This document shows positions 27,027-35,095 of a DNA stretch of 64,000 nt, piece after piece (position 1 is the first letter of the stretch; each line of letters opens with the position of its first letter). Under the pieces are notes generated by a model. That model ran no database searches, had not been told where the DNA came from, and saw only the letters and a list, made by a program, of their open reading frames with translations. The stretch is from NCBI RefSeq assembly GCF_036924745.1, contig NZ_JAZHSD010000001.1:1116001-1180000 (forward strand), in the 5' to 3' direction. Source of the stretch: Bradyrhizobium sp. AZCC 1693. Lineage in GTDB: Bacteria > Pseudomonadota > Alphaproteobacteria > Rhizobiales > Xanthobacteraceae. Made by a program: the position numbers and the translations under genes.

Positions 27027-28568
27027 ATGCCCGCCGAGAGATTGCCGATGCGGAAGATTCGAGAAGTTCTGCGCCTGAAGTATGCCTGTGGGGCGAGCGA
27101 TCGGGTGATCTCCCGATCGGTCGGGATCGGCCGCACGGCGATCGCGGAGTATGTCCGCCGCGCCGCGGTGATCGGCATCACCTGGCCGATACCGGAGGAG
27201 CTCGACGACACCGCGCTGGAGCGCAAGCTGTTTGCGCCGGCTGGCTATAACCCACCGCGATCGAAGCCGCTTCCGGAGTGGGGACAGATCCATGCCGAGC
27301 TGCGCCGCCGCGGCGTGACGCTGGCGCTGCTGTGGGAGGAATACCGCGGTCATCATCCCGACGGCTACGGATACAGCCGGTTCTGCGACCTCTACGTCGA
27401 ATGGCGCCACGGGGTCACGGCGACCATGCGACAGACCCACGCGGCCGGCGAAAAGCTGTTCGTGGACTTCGCCGGCGATACCATGCCGGTGTTCGACGGG
27501 CTCACCGGGGAGGTGCGCGCCGCCAAGATCTTCGTCGCGGTCATGGGAGCGTCGAATTACACCTTTGCCCAAGCCCGGTTCAGCGAGACGCTGCCCGACT
27601 GGATCGGCGCCCATGTGGATGCGCTTAGCTTCCTGGGCGGGGTGCCGAAGGCGCTCGTCTGCGACAATCTGAAGGCCGGGGTGACGGTGGTGAGCCGCTA
27701 CGAGCCGGGCGTCAACCGGACCTACCAGGATCTCGCCGCCCATTACGGCACCACCATTATGCCGGCCCGGCCGCGCAAGCCGCGCGATAAGGCCAAGGTC
27801 GAGGCGGCGGTTCTTATCGTCCAGCGATGGATTTTGGCCCGGCTGCGCAACCGGCGCTTCTTCTCGCTCGCCGAGTTGAACGTCGCGATCCGCATCCTGG
27901 TCGACGAACTCAACGCCCGCCTGATGCGCAAGCTCGGTGCCAGCCGCCGCGAGTTCTTCAACACCATCGATCGTCCGGCGCTGATGCCGCTGCCGGCCGA
28001 GCCCTATCAGTACGCCGAATGGCGTCGTGCCCGCGTGGCACCGGATTACCACGTCGAAGTTCAGGGACACTTCTACTCGGTGCCATCCCGCCTGATCCGC
28101 CAGGTCGTCGAGGTGCGGGCCACCGAGGCTACCATCGAGGTGTTCCATCGCGGCACCCGCATCGCCAGCCACGCCCGCTCGGGCGTGAAGCGCCGCCACA
28201 CCACGATCCCCGAGCACATGCCGAGCGCGCATCGCCGATACGCCTTCTGGACGCCGGCGCGTCTGCTGGCCGCCGCCGAGCAGATCGGTCCGTCCACGAT
28301 CGCGCTGTGCGAGGCGATCATGCGGACAAAGCCGCATCCCGAGCAGGGCTTCCGATCCTGTCTCGGCATCCTGCGGTTGGAAAAGACCTATGGGACGCAA
28401 CGTCTCGAAGCCGCATGCCGCCGTGGGATCAGCATCGGCTCAGCGAGCTATCGGTCGATCGCCTCGATCCTCAAGACCGGCCTGGACAAGGCCTTCCTTC
28501 CCGACACCACCCCCGACGCCGATCCCATCCAGCACGGCAACATCCGTGGCCGCGGCTACTACCACTGA
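27027..28568 (+). CDS. istA: IS21 family transposase IstA
   Basis: Transposase of 513 residues from ATG 27027, preceded by GGGAGG; an ATG at 27015 adds four residues. An N-terminal HTH region (MRKIREVLRLKYACGASDRV) is followed by the DDE core: FVDFAGDTMPVFD, ALVCDNLKAGV and PRDKAKVEAAV carry the three acidic residues. It ends with a domain containing HFYSVPSRLI. istB starts 19 bases after the stop. Confidence 0.95.
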   Translation: MPAERLPMRKIREVLRLKYACGASDRVISRSVGIGRTAIAEYVRRAAVIGITWPIPEELDDTALERKLFAPAGYNPPRSKPLPEWGQIHAELRRRGVTLALLWEEYRGHHPDGYGYSRFCDLYVEWRHGVTATMRQTHAAGEKLFVDFAGDTMPVFDGLTGEVRAAKIFVAVMGASNYTFAQARFSETLPDWIGAHVDALSFLGGVPKALVCDNLKAGVTVVSRYEPGVNRTYQDLAAHYGTTIMPARPRKPRDKAKVEAAVLIVQRWILARLRNRRFFSLAELNVAIRILVDELNARLMRKLGASRREFFNTIDRPALMPLPAEPYQYAEWRRARVAPDYHVEVQGHFYSVPSRLIRQVVEVRATEATIEVFHRGTRIASHARSGVKRRHTTIPEHMPSAHRRYAFWTPARLLAAAEQIGPSTIALCEAIMRTKPHPEQGFRSCLGILRLEKTYGTQRLEAACRRGISIGSASYRSIASILKTGLDKAFLPDTTPDADPIQHGNIRGRGYYH

Positions 28569-28587
28569 CCAGCAACAAGGAGACCTT

Positions 28588-29349
28588 ATGCTCAGCAACC
28601 ACACCCACGAACGTCTCGCCGCTCTCGGGCTCGCCGGCATGGCCAAGGCCTTCGATGATCAGCAACGCCAACCGGACGTCACCGCGCTGACCTTCGAGCA
28701 GCGCCTCGGCCTGATGATCGATCGCGAAGCAACCGAGCGAGAGAACAAAAGGCTCATCGTGCGCCTGAAGTTCGCCTCGCTACGGCAGACCGCAATCGTC
28801 GAAGATGTCGATCTGCGCGCTCCGCGCGGCATCGACCGCGCCTTCTTTGCCAAGCTCGTCGATGGCGATTGGATCGGCCGCAAGCAAAATTTGCTCATCA
28901 CCGGGCCGACCGGCGTCGGCAAGAGCTGGATCGCCTGCGCGCTCGGCCACAAGGCATGCCGCGATAATCGATCGGTCTTATACCATCGCCTGCCAAGGCT
29001 GTTCGAAGCTCTGGCCCTTGCCCGCGGCGACGGACGCTACGCGCGGCTCCTTAAGACGCTATCGAGGGTCGATTTACTCATCCTGGATGATTGGGGCCTT
29101 GCCCCGCTTACTGGCGAGCAGCGCCGCGATCTCCTCGAAGTCGTCGACGATCGCCACCAGCGTGGATCGACCATCATCACCAGCCAGGTGCCGATCGAGC
29201 ATTGGCACGAGGTCATCGCCGACCCGACCATCGCCGATGCCGTCCTCGATCGCCTCGTCCACAACGCTCACCGCCTCATCCTCAAAGGAGACAGCATGCG
29301 AAAAATAGCTGCCCAACGTGCCAATCTTGACGCCGCCAAGAAAAGCTGA
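28588..29349 (+). CDS. istB: IS21 helper ATPase IstB
   Basis: 253 residues from ATG 28588 (AAGGAG upstream). AAA+ ATPase with Walker A GPTGVGKSWIACALG and Walker B LLILDDWGLAPL, plus the sensor region STIITSQVPIEHWHEVI. IstB regulates target choice and activates IstA. The longer frame to 28390 overlaps istA and is not the start. Confidence 0.95.
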   Translation: MLSNHTHERLAALGLAGMAKAFDDQQRQPDVTALTFEQRLGLMIDREATERENKRLIVRLKFASLRQTAIVEDVDLRAPRGIDRAFFAKLVDGDWIGRKQNLLITGPTGVGKSWIACALGHKACRDNRSVLYHRLPRLFEALALARGDGRYARLLKTLSRVDLLILDDWGLAPLTGEQRRDLLEVVDDRHQRGSTIITSQVPIEHWHEVIADPTIADAVLDRLVHNAHRLILKGDSMRKIAAQRANLDAAKKS

Positions 29350-29368
29350 CCCAACTCCTCACGCCGGC

Positions 29369-29470
29369 AACGACACCCCGGCCGCCTTCGTCGGAACAGG
29401 TGGCCGCATTCGATCGGACCGCATGGTCGCGTTCAATCGGAATCCCTGGCCGCAATCCCCGGAATCCGCA
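29369..29470. repeat. IS21 right terminal repeat array
   Basis: On the minus strand reads TGCGGATTCCGGGG followed by GCGGCCAGGGATTCCGATTG and further blocks, mirroring the left array. Confidence 0.8.
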
Positions 29471-29677
29471 GCAAGCGCAAGACGCCCCCGTACGGCAGCG
29501 GACTCGGGGAACCGCCCGCGGGTAAACAAAACACCCTTGGGGCGATGGAACTAACATCGAAACCCGGCGTCGAATCTCGATGGTTCCGTTTCCTCCGGAA
29601 CACGACCCAAGCAAGTTGACCGTTCTGGCGCGTCCCTTCTGCGCCGGACCGTTCGGGGTCCATGACGGGAGTTCAGC

Positions 29678-29986
29678 ATGTCCTGGGATCGTCCGTTCGC
29701 TCAGCCTGTCCCACTTCCGGAGGGGCCGCCTGCGCAAACCTTGCGAGACGCCGCCGCCTACATCAGGAAGCTTCCTCAGCCAGAACGCGATTGTCAGGAA
29801 TGGCGGCTTGCCGTCCAGATGCTGATTGATGCCGCCGAAGATCGCGGACCCATGCTGTTTGCCCGCATGGGAATTGTCCGAGCCCTGGAAGCGTACGTCG
29901 AAAGGACACTTAATCCCGAGCGCCAAAGTCCAGGCCAGGATCGAAGTCAAGGCAATCTGAAGTGCGACCGTGACGCCAGCATCTGA
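29678..29986 (+). CDS. Conserved hypothetical protein
   Basis: 102 residues with GGGAG six bases before the ATG. Starts MSWDRPFAQPVPLPEGPPAQ, then TLRDAAAYIRKLPQPER and WRLAVQMLIDAAEDRGPMLF. The pattern resembles small proteins I have seen in Bradyrhizobium genomes, without known function. It has no signal peptide or membrane helix. It follows the IS21 by about 200 bases and seems intact. Confidence 0.75.
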   Translation: MSWDRPFAQPVPLPEGPPAQTLRDAAAYIRKLPQPERDCQEWRLAVQMLIDAAEDRGPMLFARMGIVRALEAYVERTLNPERQSPGQDRSQGNLKCDRDASI

Positions 29987-30168
29987 ATCCAGATCGACAT
30001 CGTCAGCGATGTTGCCGAAACGCCTGACGGCTTTCCAAGCCGAACAGCCGGAAGCTCACGCGGATTGGCACCCTGCAGCAGATCGGCGCAGCACGCCCGC
30101 ACGCTTCATGGCCAATTGGCGGATTGGCCGAAGTATGAGCACGCCGCAACGGCCGGCTGCAAATCTTC

Positions 30169-30492
30169 TTAGGCTACCTGCCTGATTCGAAAATCGTCGA
30201 TCCGCTTGCCGGACTTCAATTTTGCAGCAAGCCAACGCGGCGTCTTCCCTCGTCCCGCCCAAGTTTCGGACGGCCGGTCCGGATTCCGAAACTTCGGAAC
30301 GACGGTTGGATATGGGCGCTTCCTTGTCGACGAACTCTCGCGCTCAGCTTCGACGCCCCCCTTAAGTTGCTTCAGGCGATTTTCGAGTACGCGCTTCTCC
30401 GCAAGCAGCGAGGCGGCAAGCCTGGAGGCGATTTCTTCGTGGAGTGCCCACAGCTCATCCGTGGACATCGATTTGAAGTCATTCCGGTTCAC
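30169..30492 (-). CDS. H-NS histone family protein (second copy)
   Basis: About 107 residues from GTG 30492, with GGGGA at the same spacing as in the first copy. MSTDELWALHEEIASRLAAS and PDRPSETWAGRGKTPRWLAA are nearly identical to the paralogue at 24294, but the linker is short (GGVEAERESSSTRKRPYPTV) with no repeat. Same strand as the first copy, 5.9 kb apart. Confidence 0.92.
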   Translation of the reverse strand: MNRNDFKSMSTDELWALHEEIASRLAASLLAEKRVLENRLKQLKGGVEAERESSSTRKRPYPTVVPKFRNPDRPSETWAGRGKTPRWLAAKLKSGKRIDDFRIRQVA

Positions 30493-30978
30493 GACCGTCC
30501 CCAATCATGATTCGATGTACCTTTCATCGTTGGCAGAAAACTTGAGCAGAATAAGGCCGATTCAGAACCTCTTTCGGGCCGAAAAGTTCCAGTCGGCTGG
30601 CTTCGTCTCACAACACAACCATCACGAATTTTCTTGATGGCGTACCTCAATTTCCTCTTACAACCGGTGATAGATTGGCCGCGCGACGCGCGAGGCATGT
30701 TGACGATCAGAAGTTAAGCGCCTCTCGTTGACGGTTCCCTAATCGTGCGACCGCATTTCGATCCGCCGTTCGCGCATCATCCCGTGTATGCGAGTTCGCT
30801 GCGCGGCGGCGAAGCACATATTATTCTCGTTATTCTCGCCGTGCGATATTTCATCCGGGTTACCCAATTCGACGCAATGCCGCCCTACCCCCGCCACGTC
30901 AGCGCCAAACTCGAACAGGAACGTGCGCATGGAACCTCCGGCGGGCGCTAAGCCCGCCCGCAACAGAATGTTGGCGTC
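30493..30978. other. Intergenic between H-NS2 and RlpA-like gene
   Basis: 486 bases. The first part is the H-NS2 promoter and shares AAGGCCGATTCAGAAC-like sequence with the first copy. Short open frames on either strand have no ribosome site or recognisable domain. No gene is supported. Confidence 0.4.
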
Positions 30979-31395
30979 ATGGCAGGGTATCGCCACCGCA
31001 ATGGCCGCGGTGCTTCCAGGCTGCCGTTTGCGGCGCTGGCGCTGGCGCTGACCTCGTCGCACGCATGCGCCGACACCTTTCAGGAAAAGTGGATGGGGCG
31101 GATCGCTCGGCCGCCTGCAGACGATCAGGAAGCCTCCGTCTACTGGGGGGACAGGTGGGACGCGCGCGGCAAGCGCTTCAAGGCCAACGAGGTCTCTTGC
31201 GCGCATCGCACCGAGGCGTTTGGCACCATCTTCGTCGTCACCAATCTCGAGAACGGCAAGAAGATCCGCTGCCCGGTGCAGGACCGCGGCCCGTTCGCAC
31301 GCGGCCGGGTTCTCGACTTCTCGCTCGGCGCCGCGCGCCAGATCGGCTGCGATGGCTTGTGCCGCGTCACCGTGCGTCGCGCCGGTTACGAGTAG
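30979..31395 (+). CDS. RlpA-like double-psi beta-barrel protein
   Basis: 138-residue secreted protein. A weak Sec signal (LPFAALALALTSSHACA) precedes ASVYWGDRWDARGKRFKANE, the DPBB opening of RlpA proteins, then TIFVVTNLENGKKIRCPVQD, and RGPFARGRVLDFSLGAARQI. Such proteins act on or bind denuded glycan strands. The start is uncertain because no clear ribosome site is visible; the domain call is firm. Confidence 0.8.
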   Translation: MAGYRHRNGRGASRLPFAALALALTSSHACADTFQEKWMGRIARPPADDQEASVYWGDRWDARGKRFKANEVSCAHRTEAFGTIFVVTNLENGKKIRCPVQDRGPFARGRVLDFSLGAARQIGCDGLCRVTVRRAGYE

Positions 31396-31810
31396 CAAGC
31401 GTATTCCAGCTTGCCCCCAGGCTGTAGCCTAAACTTGGCGGCTGCCGGGTGACAGCGTTCGCGCAAGAATCCGATAGTGAGGTGCCCACAATAGCCGAGC
31501 GCTCGTCTCCCTGGGGTAGTGAAGGGGCGGCGCCCGGCTATTCGGGCCGCGCGGCGGTGCGGCTTGATAAGGAACTCATTTTTAACTTAAAGAGAATTTA
31601 AAAGGCCATTGAATTATAACGATTTATAGCCGCAGTCGATTGGTGACGCTGGCATCCGGGGCTTTAGAGGAACCGAAAAAGGGGCAAAACGGGCCGAATG
31701 CTCCCTCGGGCCTGACTGGCGGCCCATTGCCGGCGTTGGGCCCTGGCACCCCTGCAGACCAAATGTCAGCATCGGTTTTCACGCACGCGAAGCCAAAAAG
31801 GGAAAGGGCG
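31396..31810. other. Intergenic; no gene seen
   Basis: 415 bases, locally AT-rich around 31569-31625 (TTTTTAACTTAAAGAGAATT). A longer reading of the following small protein would extend here to 31640 but its extra residues (Gly/Pro rich) look non-coding. Nothing else is supported. Confidence 0.4.
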
Positions 31811-31921
31811 ATGGGCGGGATCGGCCGCAAGATCATCTACGTCATGCTCGTGATTGTGGTGCTGCCGATCATCTGGCAATTTTCTCGGATCGCTTTGATC
31901 GTCGGCACGCAGGCCCAATGA
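31811..31921 (+). CDS. Single-helix small membrane protein
   Basis: 36 residues: MGGIGRKIIYVMLVIVVLPI followed by IWQFSRIALIVGTQAQ, essentially one membrane helix with a basic N-terminal tail. GGAAAGGG lies a few bases upstream of the ATG, and the gene ends at TGA 31919-31921. No family or function is known to me. Confidence 0.5.
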   Translation: MGGIGRKIIYVMLVIVVLPIIWQFSRIALIVGTQAQ

Positions 31922-32345
31922 TCGCGTGCCGCATGGTGCTTTTCCGAGTGTGACTGTGCCGATGATGAGGGTCGAGCGGCAAAAAGCGACCCGGCCACCG
32001 CGATGATGCGATGAGGAGTAGACGAGGCCCGGAGTGCCTAGGAGTCCGGGCCTCGTGGCCTCCAGTGGTAGCATTCGTCGTGATGAACGAACGCCCTGCC
32101 CCCCGCTGCAAGCGACGTCGTTATAGATGCGCCGTGCTCGCGCAGCCAATCCGTATGAGTACGGTGCGGGACTCCTGTGCATATTCCCTGCGTGAGTCCC
32201 GTACGCGCGATCGCAACACTCTGCCCGGCCGCCATTGCGAGTTCGTAGATCCTGGGGGTGGCAGGTAGTCAGGGGTAAGTTGAGTTTGCGACCACCCACT
32301 CACCCAGAGGATCTACAAGGCCTGTGCAACGGCAAGCGCAGCGTT
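31922..32345. other. Intergenic with hairpins
   Basis: Contains a 12-bp perfect stem, ACGAGGCCCGGA (32022-32033) with TCCGGGCCTCGT (32045-32056), and an outer pair GTAGATCCT (32245-32253) with AGGATCTAC (32308-32316). The minus-strand open frame 31766-32299 has no domain and biased composition. No gene is supported. Confidence 0.45.
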
Positions 32346-32693
32346 CTACCGCTTATCGAACGGAATATACTGATGATACTCTTTTGGCACCGAGTTCCGG
32401 TAGCGCGCGGGGACGGTGCCACGATCGAGCGAACGGTCGATCTCCTGCTGCCGGGTCATCCTGGCCGGCTTCTTTTTCTTCGGCGCTGCCTTCTCCTTTT
32501 CAGGAGCCGTGTTTTGAGCAGCCGTGTTTTCAGGAGCCTTGTTTTCAGGAGCCTTGGCTTCCGGCGCGGCAGTGGACGTTGCCGGTGGCGCGGTTCCGTC
32601 GCCCGGCGCACCCTGCGCCAGCGCGACGCCGGCCGGCAGGAATACCAGGGCCGCCGCCGACGCGGCCACCACAACACGCGACAGTTTTTGCAT
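32346..32693 (-). CDS. Secreted Ala/Pro/Lys-rich protein
   Basis: 115 residues. Sec signal VVVAASAAALVFLPAGVALA, then a low-complexity linker with repeated KAPENKAPENTAAQNTAPE and a Lys tract, then a structured tail EIDRSLDRGTVPARYRN and PKEYHQYIPF. The linker is coded by a short direct repeat. The tail resembles small periplasmic hypotheticals; function unknown. The next gene on this strand starts 290 bases upstream. Confidence 0.72.
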   Translation of the reverse strand: MQKLSRVVVAASAAALVFLPAGVALAQGAPGDGTAPPATSTAAPEAKAPENKAPENTAAQNTAPEKEKAAPKKKKPARMTRQQEIDRSLDRGTVPARYRNSVPKEYHQYIPFDKR

Positions 32694-32737
32694 CGGAAGC
32701 TCCGGTTCTGGCCAGCGCCGTTTCCAGCCCGACCCTA

Positions 32738-32983
32738 TTACGTCCGCAGCCGTCCGCACACCGGGATTTTGGCGACGCGGATGGGCATGGACTGGGTATG
32801 CTTGGCCCGGCTGCAGGTCGTGAAGACGAAGGCCAGCCTGCTGCACTGCCAGTCCGGACCGAGAGCGGCGCTGGCGGCTGGCTCGGGATAGGAGACGCCC
32901 ATCACAACGAAGCCCATGAAGGCCAGCGCGACGATGGCGACGGCGAGGACGAGGTTCTTGCGGGTCCACCAATTATGGGGCAT
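32738..32983 (-). CDS. Small membrane-anchored hypothetical protein
   Basis: 81 residues: one N-terminal membrane helix (LVLAVAIVALAFMGFVVMGV) followed by an extracytoplasmic part LGPDWQCSRLAFVFTTCSRA, with cysteines that may pair, and a basic tail. I recall similar proteins in Bradyrhizobium but no function. Confidence 0.7.
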   Translation of the reverse strand: MPHNWWTRKNLVLAVAIVALAFMGFVVMGVSYPEPAASAALGPDWQCSRLAFVFTTCSRAKHTQSMPIRVAKIPVCGRLRT

Positions 32984-33192
32984 GGCGGTCGCTCCTGTTT
33001 GAGAAGCCCGGAAGATAGGGTCGTCCTCTGCCAGCTTGTGTGAACGGCTTCACAGTATAAAGATTTTTAATAGAGCCCTATCGGCGCAGGAATGGAGGTA
33101 TGGAATGGGTATAACTTCCTCAAACCCGTTGCGCGCGAAGAGACCTTGATCGAGACTTGCTGTTCGGGGCGAGCGCGTGTGCGGGGCGTGCG

Positions 33193-33390
33193 ATGGACAA
33201 GCAGGAAACGGGCTACGACTACATCAGGTACAAGCAATTGCTGGCGGAAGCGGTCGACGAGACCAGGCGGCGCGAGCTGATCGAGATCATGATCAGGGAA
33301 AATGCCCGCGACAGGCTGGAGGCGCAGCGGATCGCGGATCGGGTCGCGATGACGGCAATGACGGTCGCACGCGTTCTCGGCCCACGGTAG
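33193..33390 (+). CDS. Small hypothetical protein
   Basis: 65 residues from MDKQETGYDYIRYKQ; the longer frame from 33157 adds a Gly/Ala leader. Highly charged and helical (LLAEAVDETRRRELIEIMIR, ENARDRLEAQRIAD). No family recognised. It ends shortly before a mosaic repeat. Confidence 0.55.
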   Translation: MDKQETGYDYIRYKQLLAEAVDETRRRELIEIMIRENARDRLEAQRIADRVAMTAMTVARVLGPR

Positions 33391-33404
33391 CCGTCGCGAT
33401 CGCT

Positions 33405-33475
33405 TCTAGAGCATGATCCGGACCCGAGGGGCCGCGTTAGCGCAAAAGTGGGTGCCGGTTTTCCCACGCGCCAAC
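33405..33475. repeat. Mosaic intergenic repeat (GATCCGG / CCGGTTTTCC type)
   Basis: CTAGAGCATGATCCGGACCC followed by AAAAGTGGGTGCCGGTTTTC resembles the scattered element in Bradyrhizobium intergenic regions. Identity recalled, not searched. Confidence 0.5.
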
Positions 33476-33563
33476 CGCGGAACGCGTTTGCACGGAGATC
33501 ACGCTCAAATCAAAGAGATGGAGTGAGACGACGATTCGAAGAAGCGTCATCTCGCTGCAGCGG

Positions 33564-33752
33564 TCACTTTTCCGAAGCGAGCATCGCCAGCGAGCCGACC
33601 AGGCCAATCAGCGCACAGGCGAGAAGCCCATATTGCAGGATCGCCAGCGCCCGGCTTGGGGCTTCGGTCGCCCCGTTGCCATCTCGTAGAGCAGCCAGGC
33701 CGAGGTAATCCCGCTCATCAGCATCAGTTTGGGCCATTTGCTGTTCACGCAA
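33564..33752 (-). CDS. Possible small C-tail membrane protein
   Basis: 62 residues (or 57 from MAQTDADERDYLG). The C-terminal half ILQYGLLACALIGLVGSLAM is one clear membrane helix. No strong ribosome site and no family. An overlapping minus-strand frame covers the same bases, so the choice of frame is uncertain. Confidence 0.35.
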   Translation of the reverse strand: MREQQMAQTDADERDYLGLAALRDGNGATEAPSRALAILQYGLLACALIGLVGSLAMLASEK

Positions 33753-33877
33753 GTCTCCCCTGCTCTTCCGGCCCCCCTTCGACGCTGGTATTTTGCCGCG
33801 GGTTCACTTACCAAAGGCGCCATTCCGCGCGCCGCGCGCGCCCAACCCCCGAGAGTGAAAGCGACAAGGCCTCGTCT

Positions 33878-34231
33878 ATGAGTGGATTCAAGGAACCGAG
33901 CTTCGCGGACCGCCAAAAGGCTGCGATGCAGGCGCGACAGGACATTTTGAACAAATTTCGCGCCAAGCCGGGACTCGACGATCCCGAGGTGAAGCGCCGC
34001 CAGGCCGAGCGCGAGGCCCAGGCGGCCGCGCGCGCCAAGGCAAGAGAGGCCAAGGAAGCGGCAAAGGCGGAACAGAAACGCCTTGAGGCCGAGGCCGCCG
34101 CGGTGGAGGCCGCCAGGATCGCGCGTGAGAAGGAAGAAGAGGCCGCCAGGCAGGCGGCGCTGGAGGCCGAGCAGAAGGCCAAGCGCGACGCGCGTTACGC
34201 CGCGCGCAAAGGCAAGGGCAAGAAGAAGTAG
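33878..34231 (+). CDS. DUF6481 family protein
   Basis: 117 residues starting MSGFKEPSFADRQKAAMQAR. The bulk is a long charged helix rich in Ala, Glu, Lys and Arg (EREAQAAARAKAREAKEAAK), ending in a basic tail ARKGKGKKK. The N-terminal FKEPSFADRQKAA motif is characteristic of DUF6481. Function is unknown; the composition suggests a nucleic-acid or membrane-surface role. Confidence 0.85.
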   Translation: MSGFKEPSFADRQKAAMQARQDILNKFRAKPGLDDPEVKRRQAEREAQAAARAKAREAKEAAKAEQKRLEAEAAAVEAARIAREKEEEAARQAALEAEQKAKRDARYAARKGKGKKK

Positions 34232-34291
34232 GCAAGAGAGAGCGGGCAAGATGCGCGCCGCCGTCTCTTGCCGATGAGGGATCAAGCCTTC

Positions 34292-34444
34292 CCGTCATTC
34301 CGGGCTGGTGCGAGAGCGCCAGACCCAGATGCCTCCAGACCCCCGATGCATAATGGCGCATTGGGGAATCTTGAACCTCCGGAGCCGATGTTAAGCATCA
34401 CTCGCTTGCGCAAACGCTTTGCGTTTGTCGCAGGGAATGACGGT
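34292..34444. repeat. Intergenic repeat with CCGTCATTCC / GGAATGACGG ends
   Basis: A 150-base segment bounded by CCGTCATTCCGGG and an inverse CAGGGAATGACGG end, of the type frequently found between genes in Bradyrhizobium. It separates the convergent DUF6481 and MxKDx genes. Confidence 0.6.
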
Positions 34445-34449
34445 GCGGC

Positions 34450-34689
34450 TCAGTTCTTTTTCATGCCGTCGTCTTTTTTCATGCCGTCTTTCATCATGCC
34501 ATCGTGCTTCATGCCGTCCTTCTTCATCATGCCGTCGTCTTTCTTCATCGCGTCCTTGGACATCGATTCCTTCTTCATGCCGTCGTCCTTGCCCATCTTG
34601 TCCTGAGCGAAGACGGCGGGCGCGAACGCAAGGCCGAGCGAAACGAGCGCGGCAGACAGGCCGAGGCCGATACGGGTCGTGATGGTCAT
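34450..34689 (-). CDS. Pentapeptide MxKDx repeat protein
   Basis: 79 residues. A Sec signal (LGLSAALVSLGLAFAPAVFA) is followed by about nine repeats of a K(D/M)-G/A-M-K-K type unit, such as DKMGKDDGMKKESMSKD. Start at 34689 (MTITTRIG). This matches the penta_MxKDx family of methionine- and lysine-rich periplasmic proteins, whose role is not established though metal binding is often supposed. Confidence 0.88.
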   Translation of the reverse strand: MTITTRIGLGLSAALVSLGLAFAPAVFAQDKMGKDDGMKKESMSKDAMKKDDGMMKKDGMKHDGMMKDGMKKDDGMKKN

Positions 34690-35095
34690 GGGGTGGTCGT
34701 CCTTTGGGTTTAAGTTGGCTTCTCGAAAGCGACGTCTGCCGCTTCCCCCAACGACGATGCTGCGGCCGGGTTTGTTACCAGCCACACCCCAAAGTTCTTC
34801 CCTGGTCACGGATAGTTGAAACGGGCAAATTGATGGCGACTAACGCTCCGCGAGTGTGCAGGTTGGACGTATTATTGTCGGAGTCTTCTGCGAACGGCTG
34901 TTCCCGGGGTGTGCGCCGCAGCGATATCAGGTTTTGGTCTCAGGACCGGAATCTGGGCTTGCCGCCACGGGCCGCCTCGACCTATCACACAGCCTCGAAC
35001 TATCAGACTAGAGATACTTCGGACGAAGACCGGCTAACATGGGCTGAAGCCGGTCGGGATCGCCGACCCAAGAACCAATTGCAGGGGGATAAACC
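34690..35095. other. Intergenic upstream of first TRAP operon
   Basis: 406 bases, no gene supported. A plus-strand open frame spans it but runs into the DctP start without domain or ribosome site. The DctP ribosome site AGGGGGAT is at the right edge. Confidence 0.4.

Larger units (their letters stand above)
26845..29470 (+). mobile_element. IS21-family insertion sequence, complete
   Basis: About 2.6 kb with istA and istB in order. The outer ends match: TGCGGAATCCGAGG at 26845 and the inverse of CCCCGGAATCCGCA at 29457-29470. The 5-bp direct repeat GCAAG flanks both sides (26840-26844 and 29471-29475), as expected for IS21 transposition. Both ends hold repeated GCGGCCA-type blocks, the usual multiple transposase sites. 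Intact genes plus a perfect target duplication suggest recent, possibly active insertion. Confidence 0.93.

Noticed and set aside
30745-30951. 68-codon open frame on the plus strand
   Set aside because: No ribosome site, no domain, and it overlaps the opposite-strand frame with similar length; looks like chance in GC-rich DNA.
31766-32299. 177-codon open frame on the minus strand
   Set aside because: Overlaps the better-supported small membrane protein and hairpin sequences; no ribosome site and no domain.
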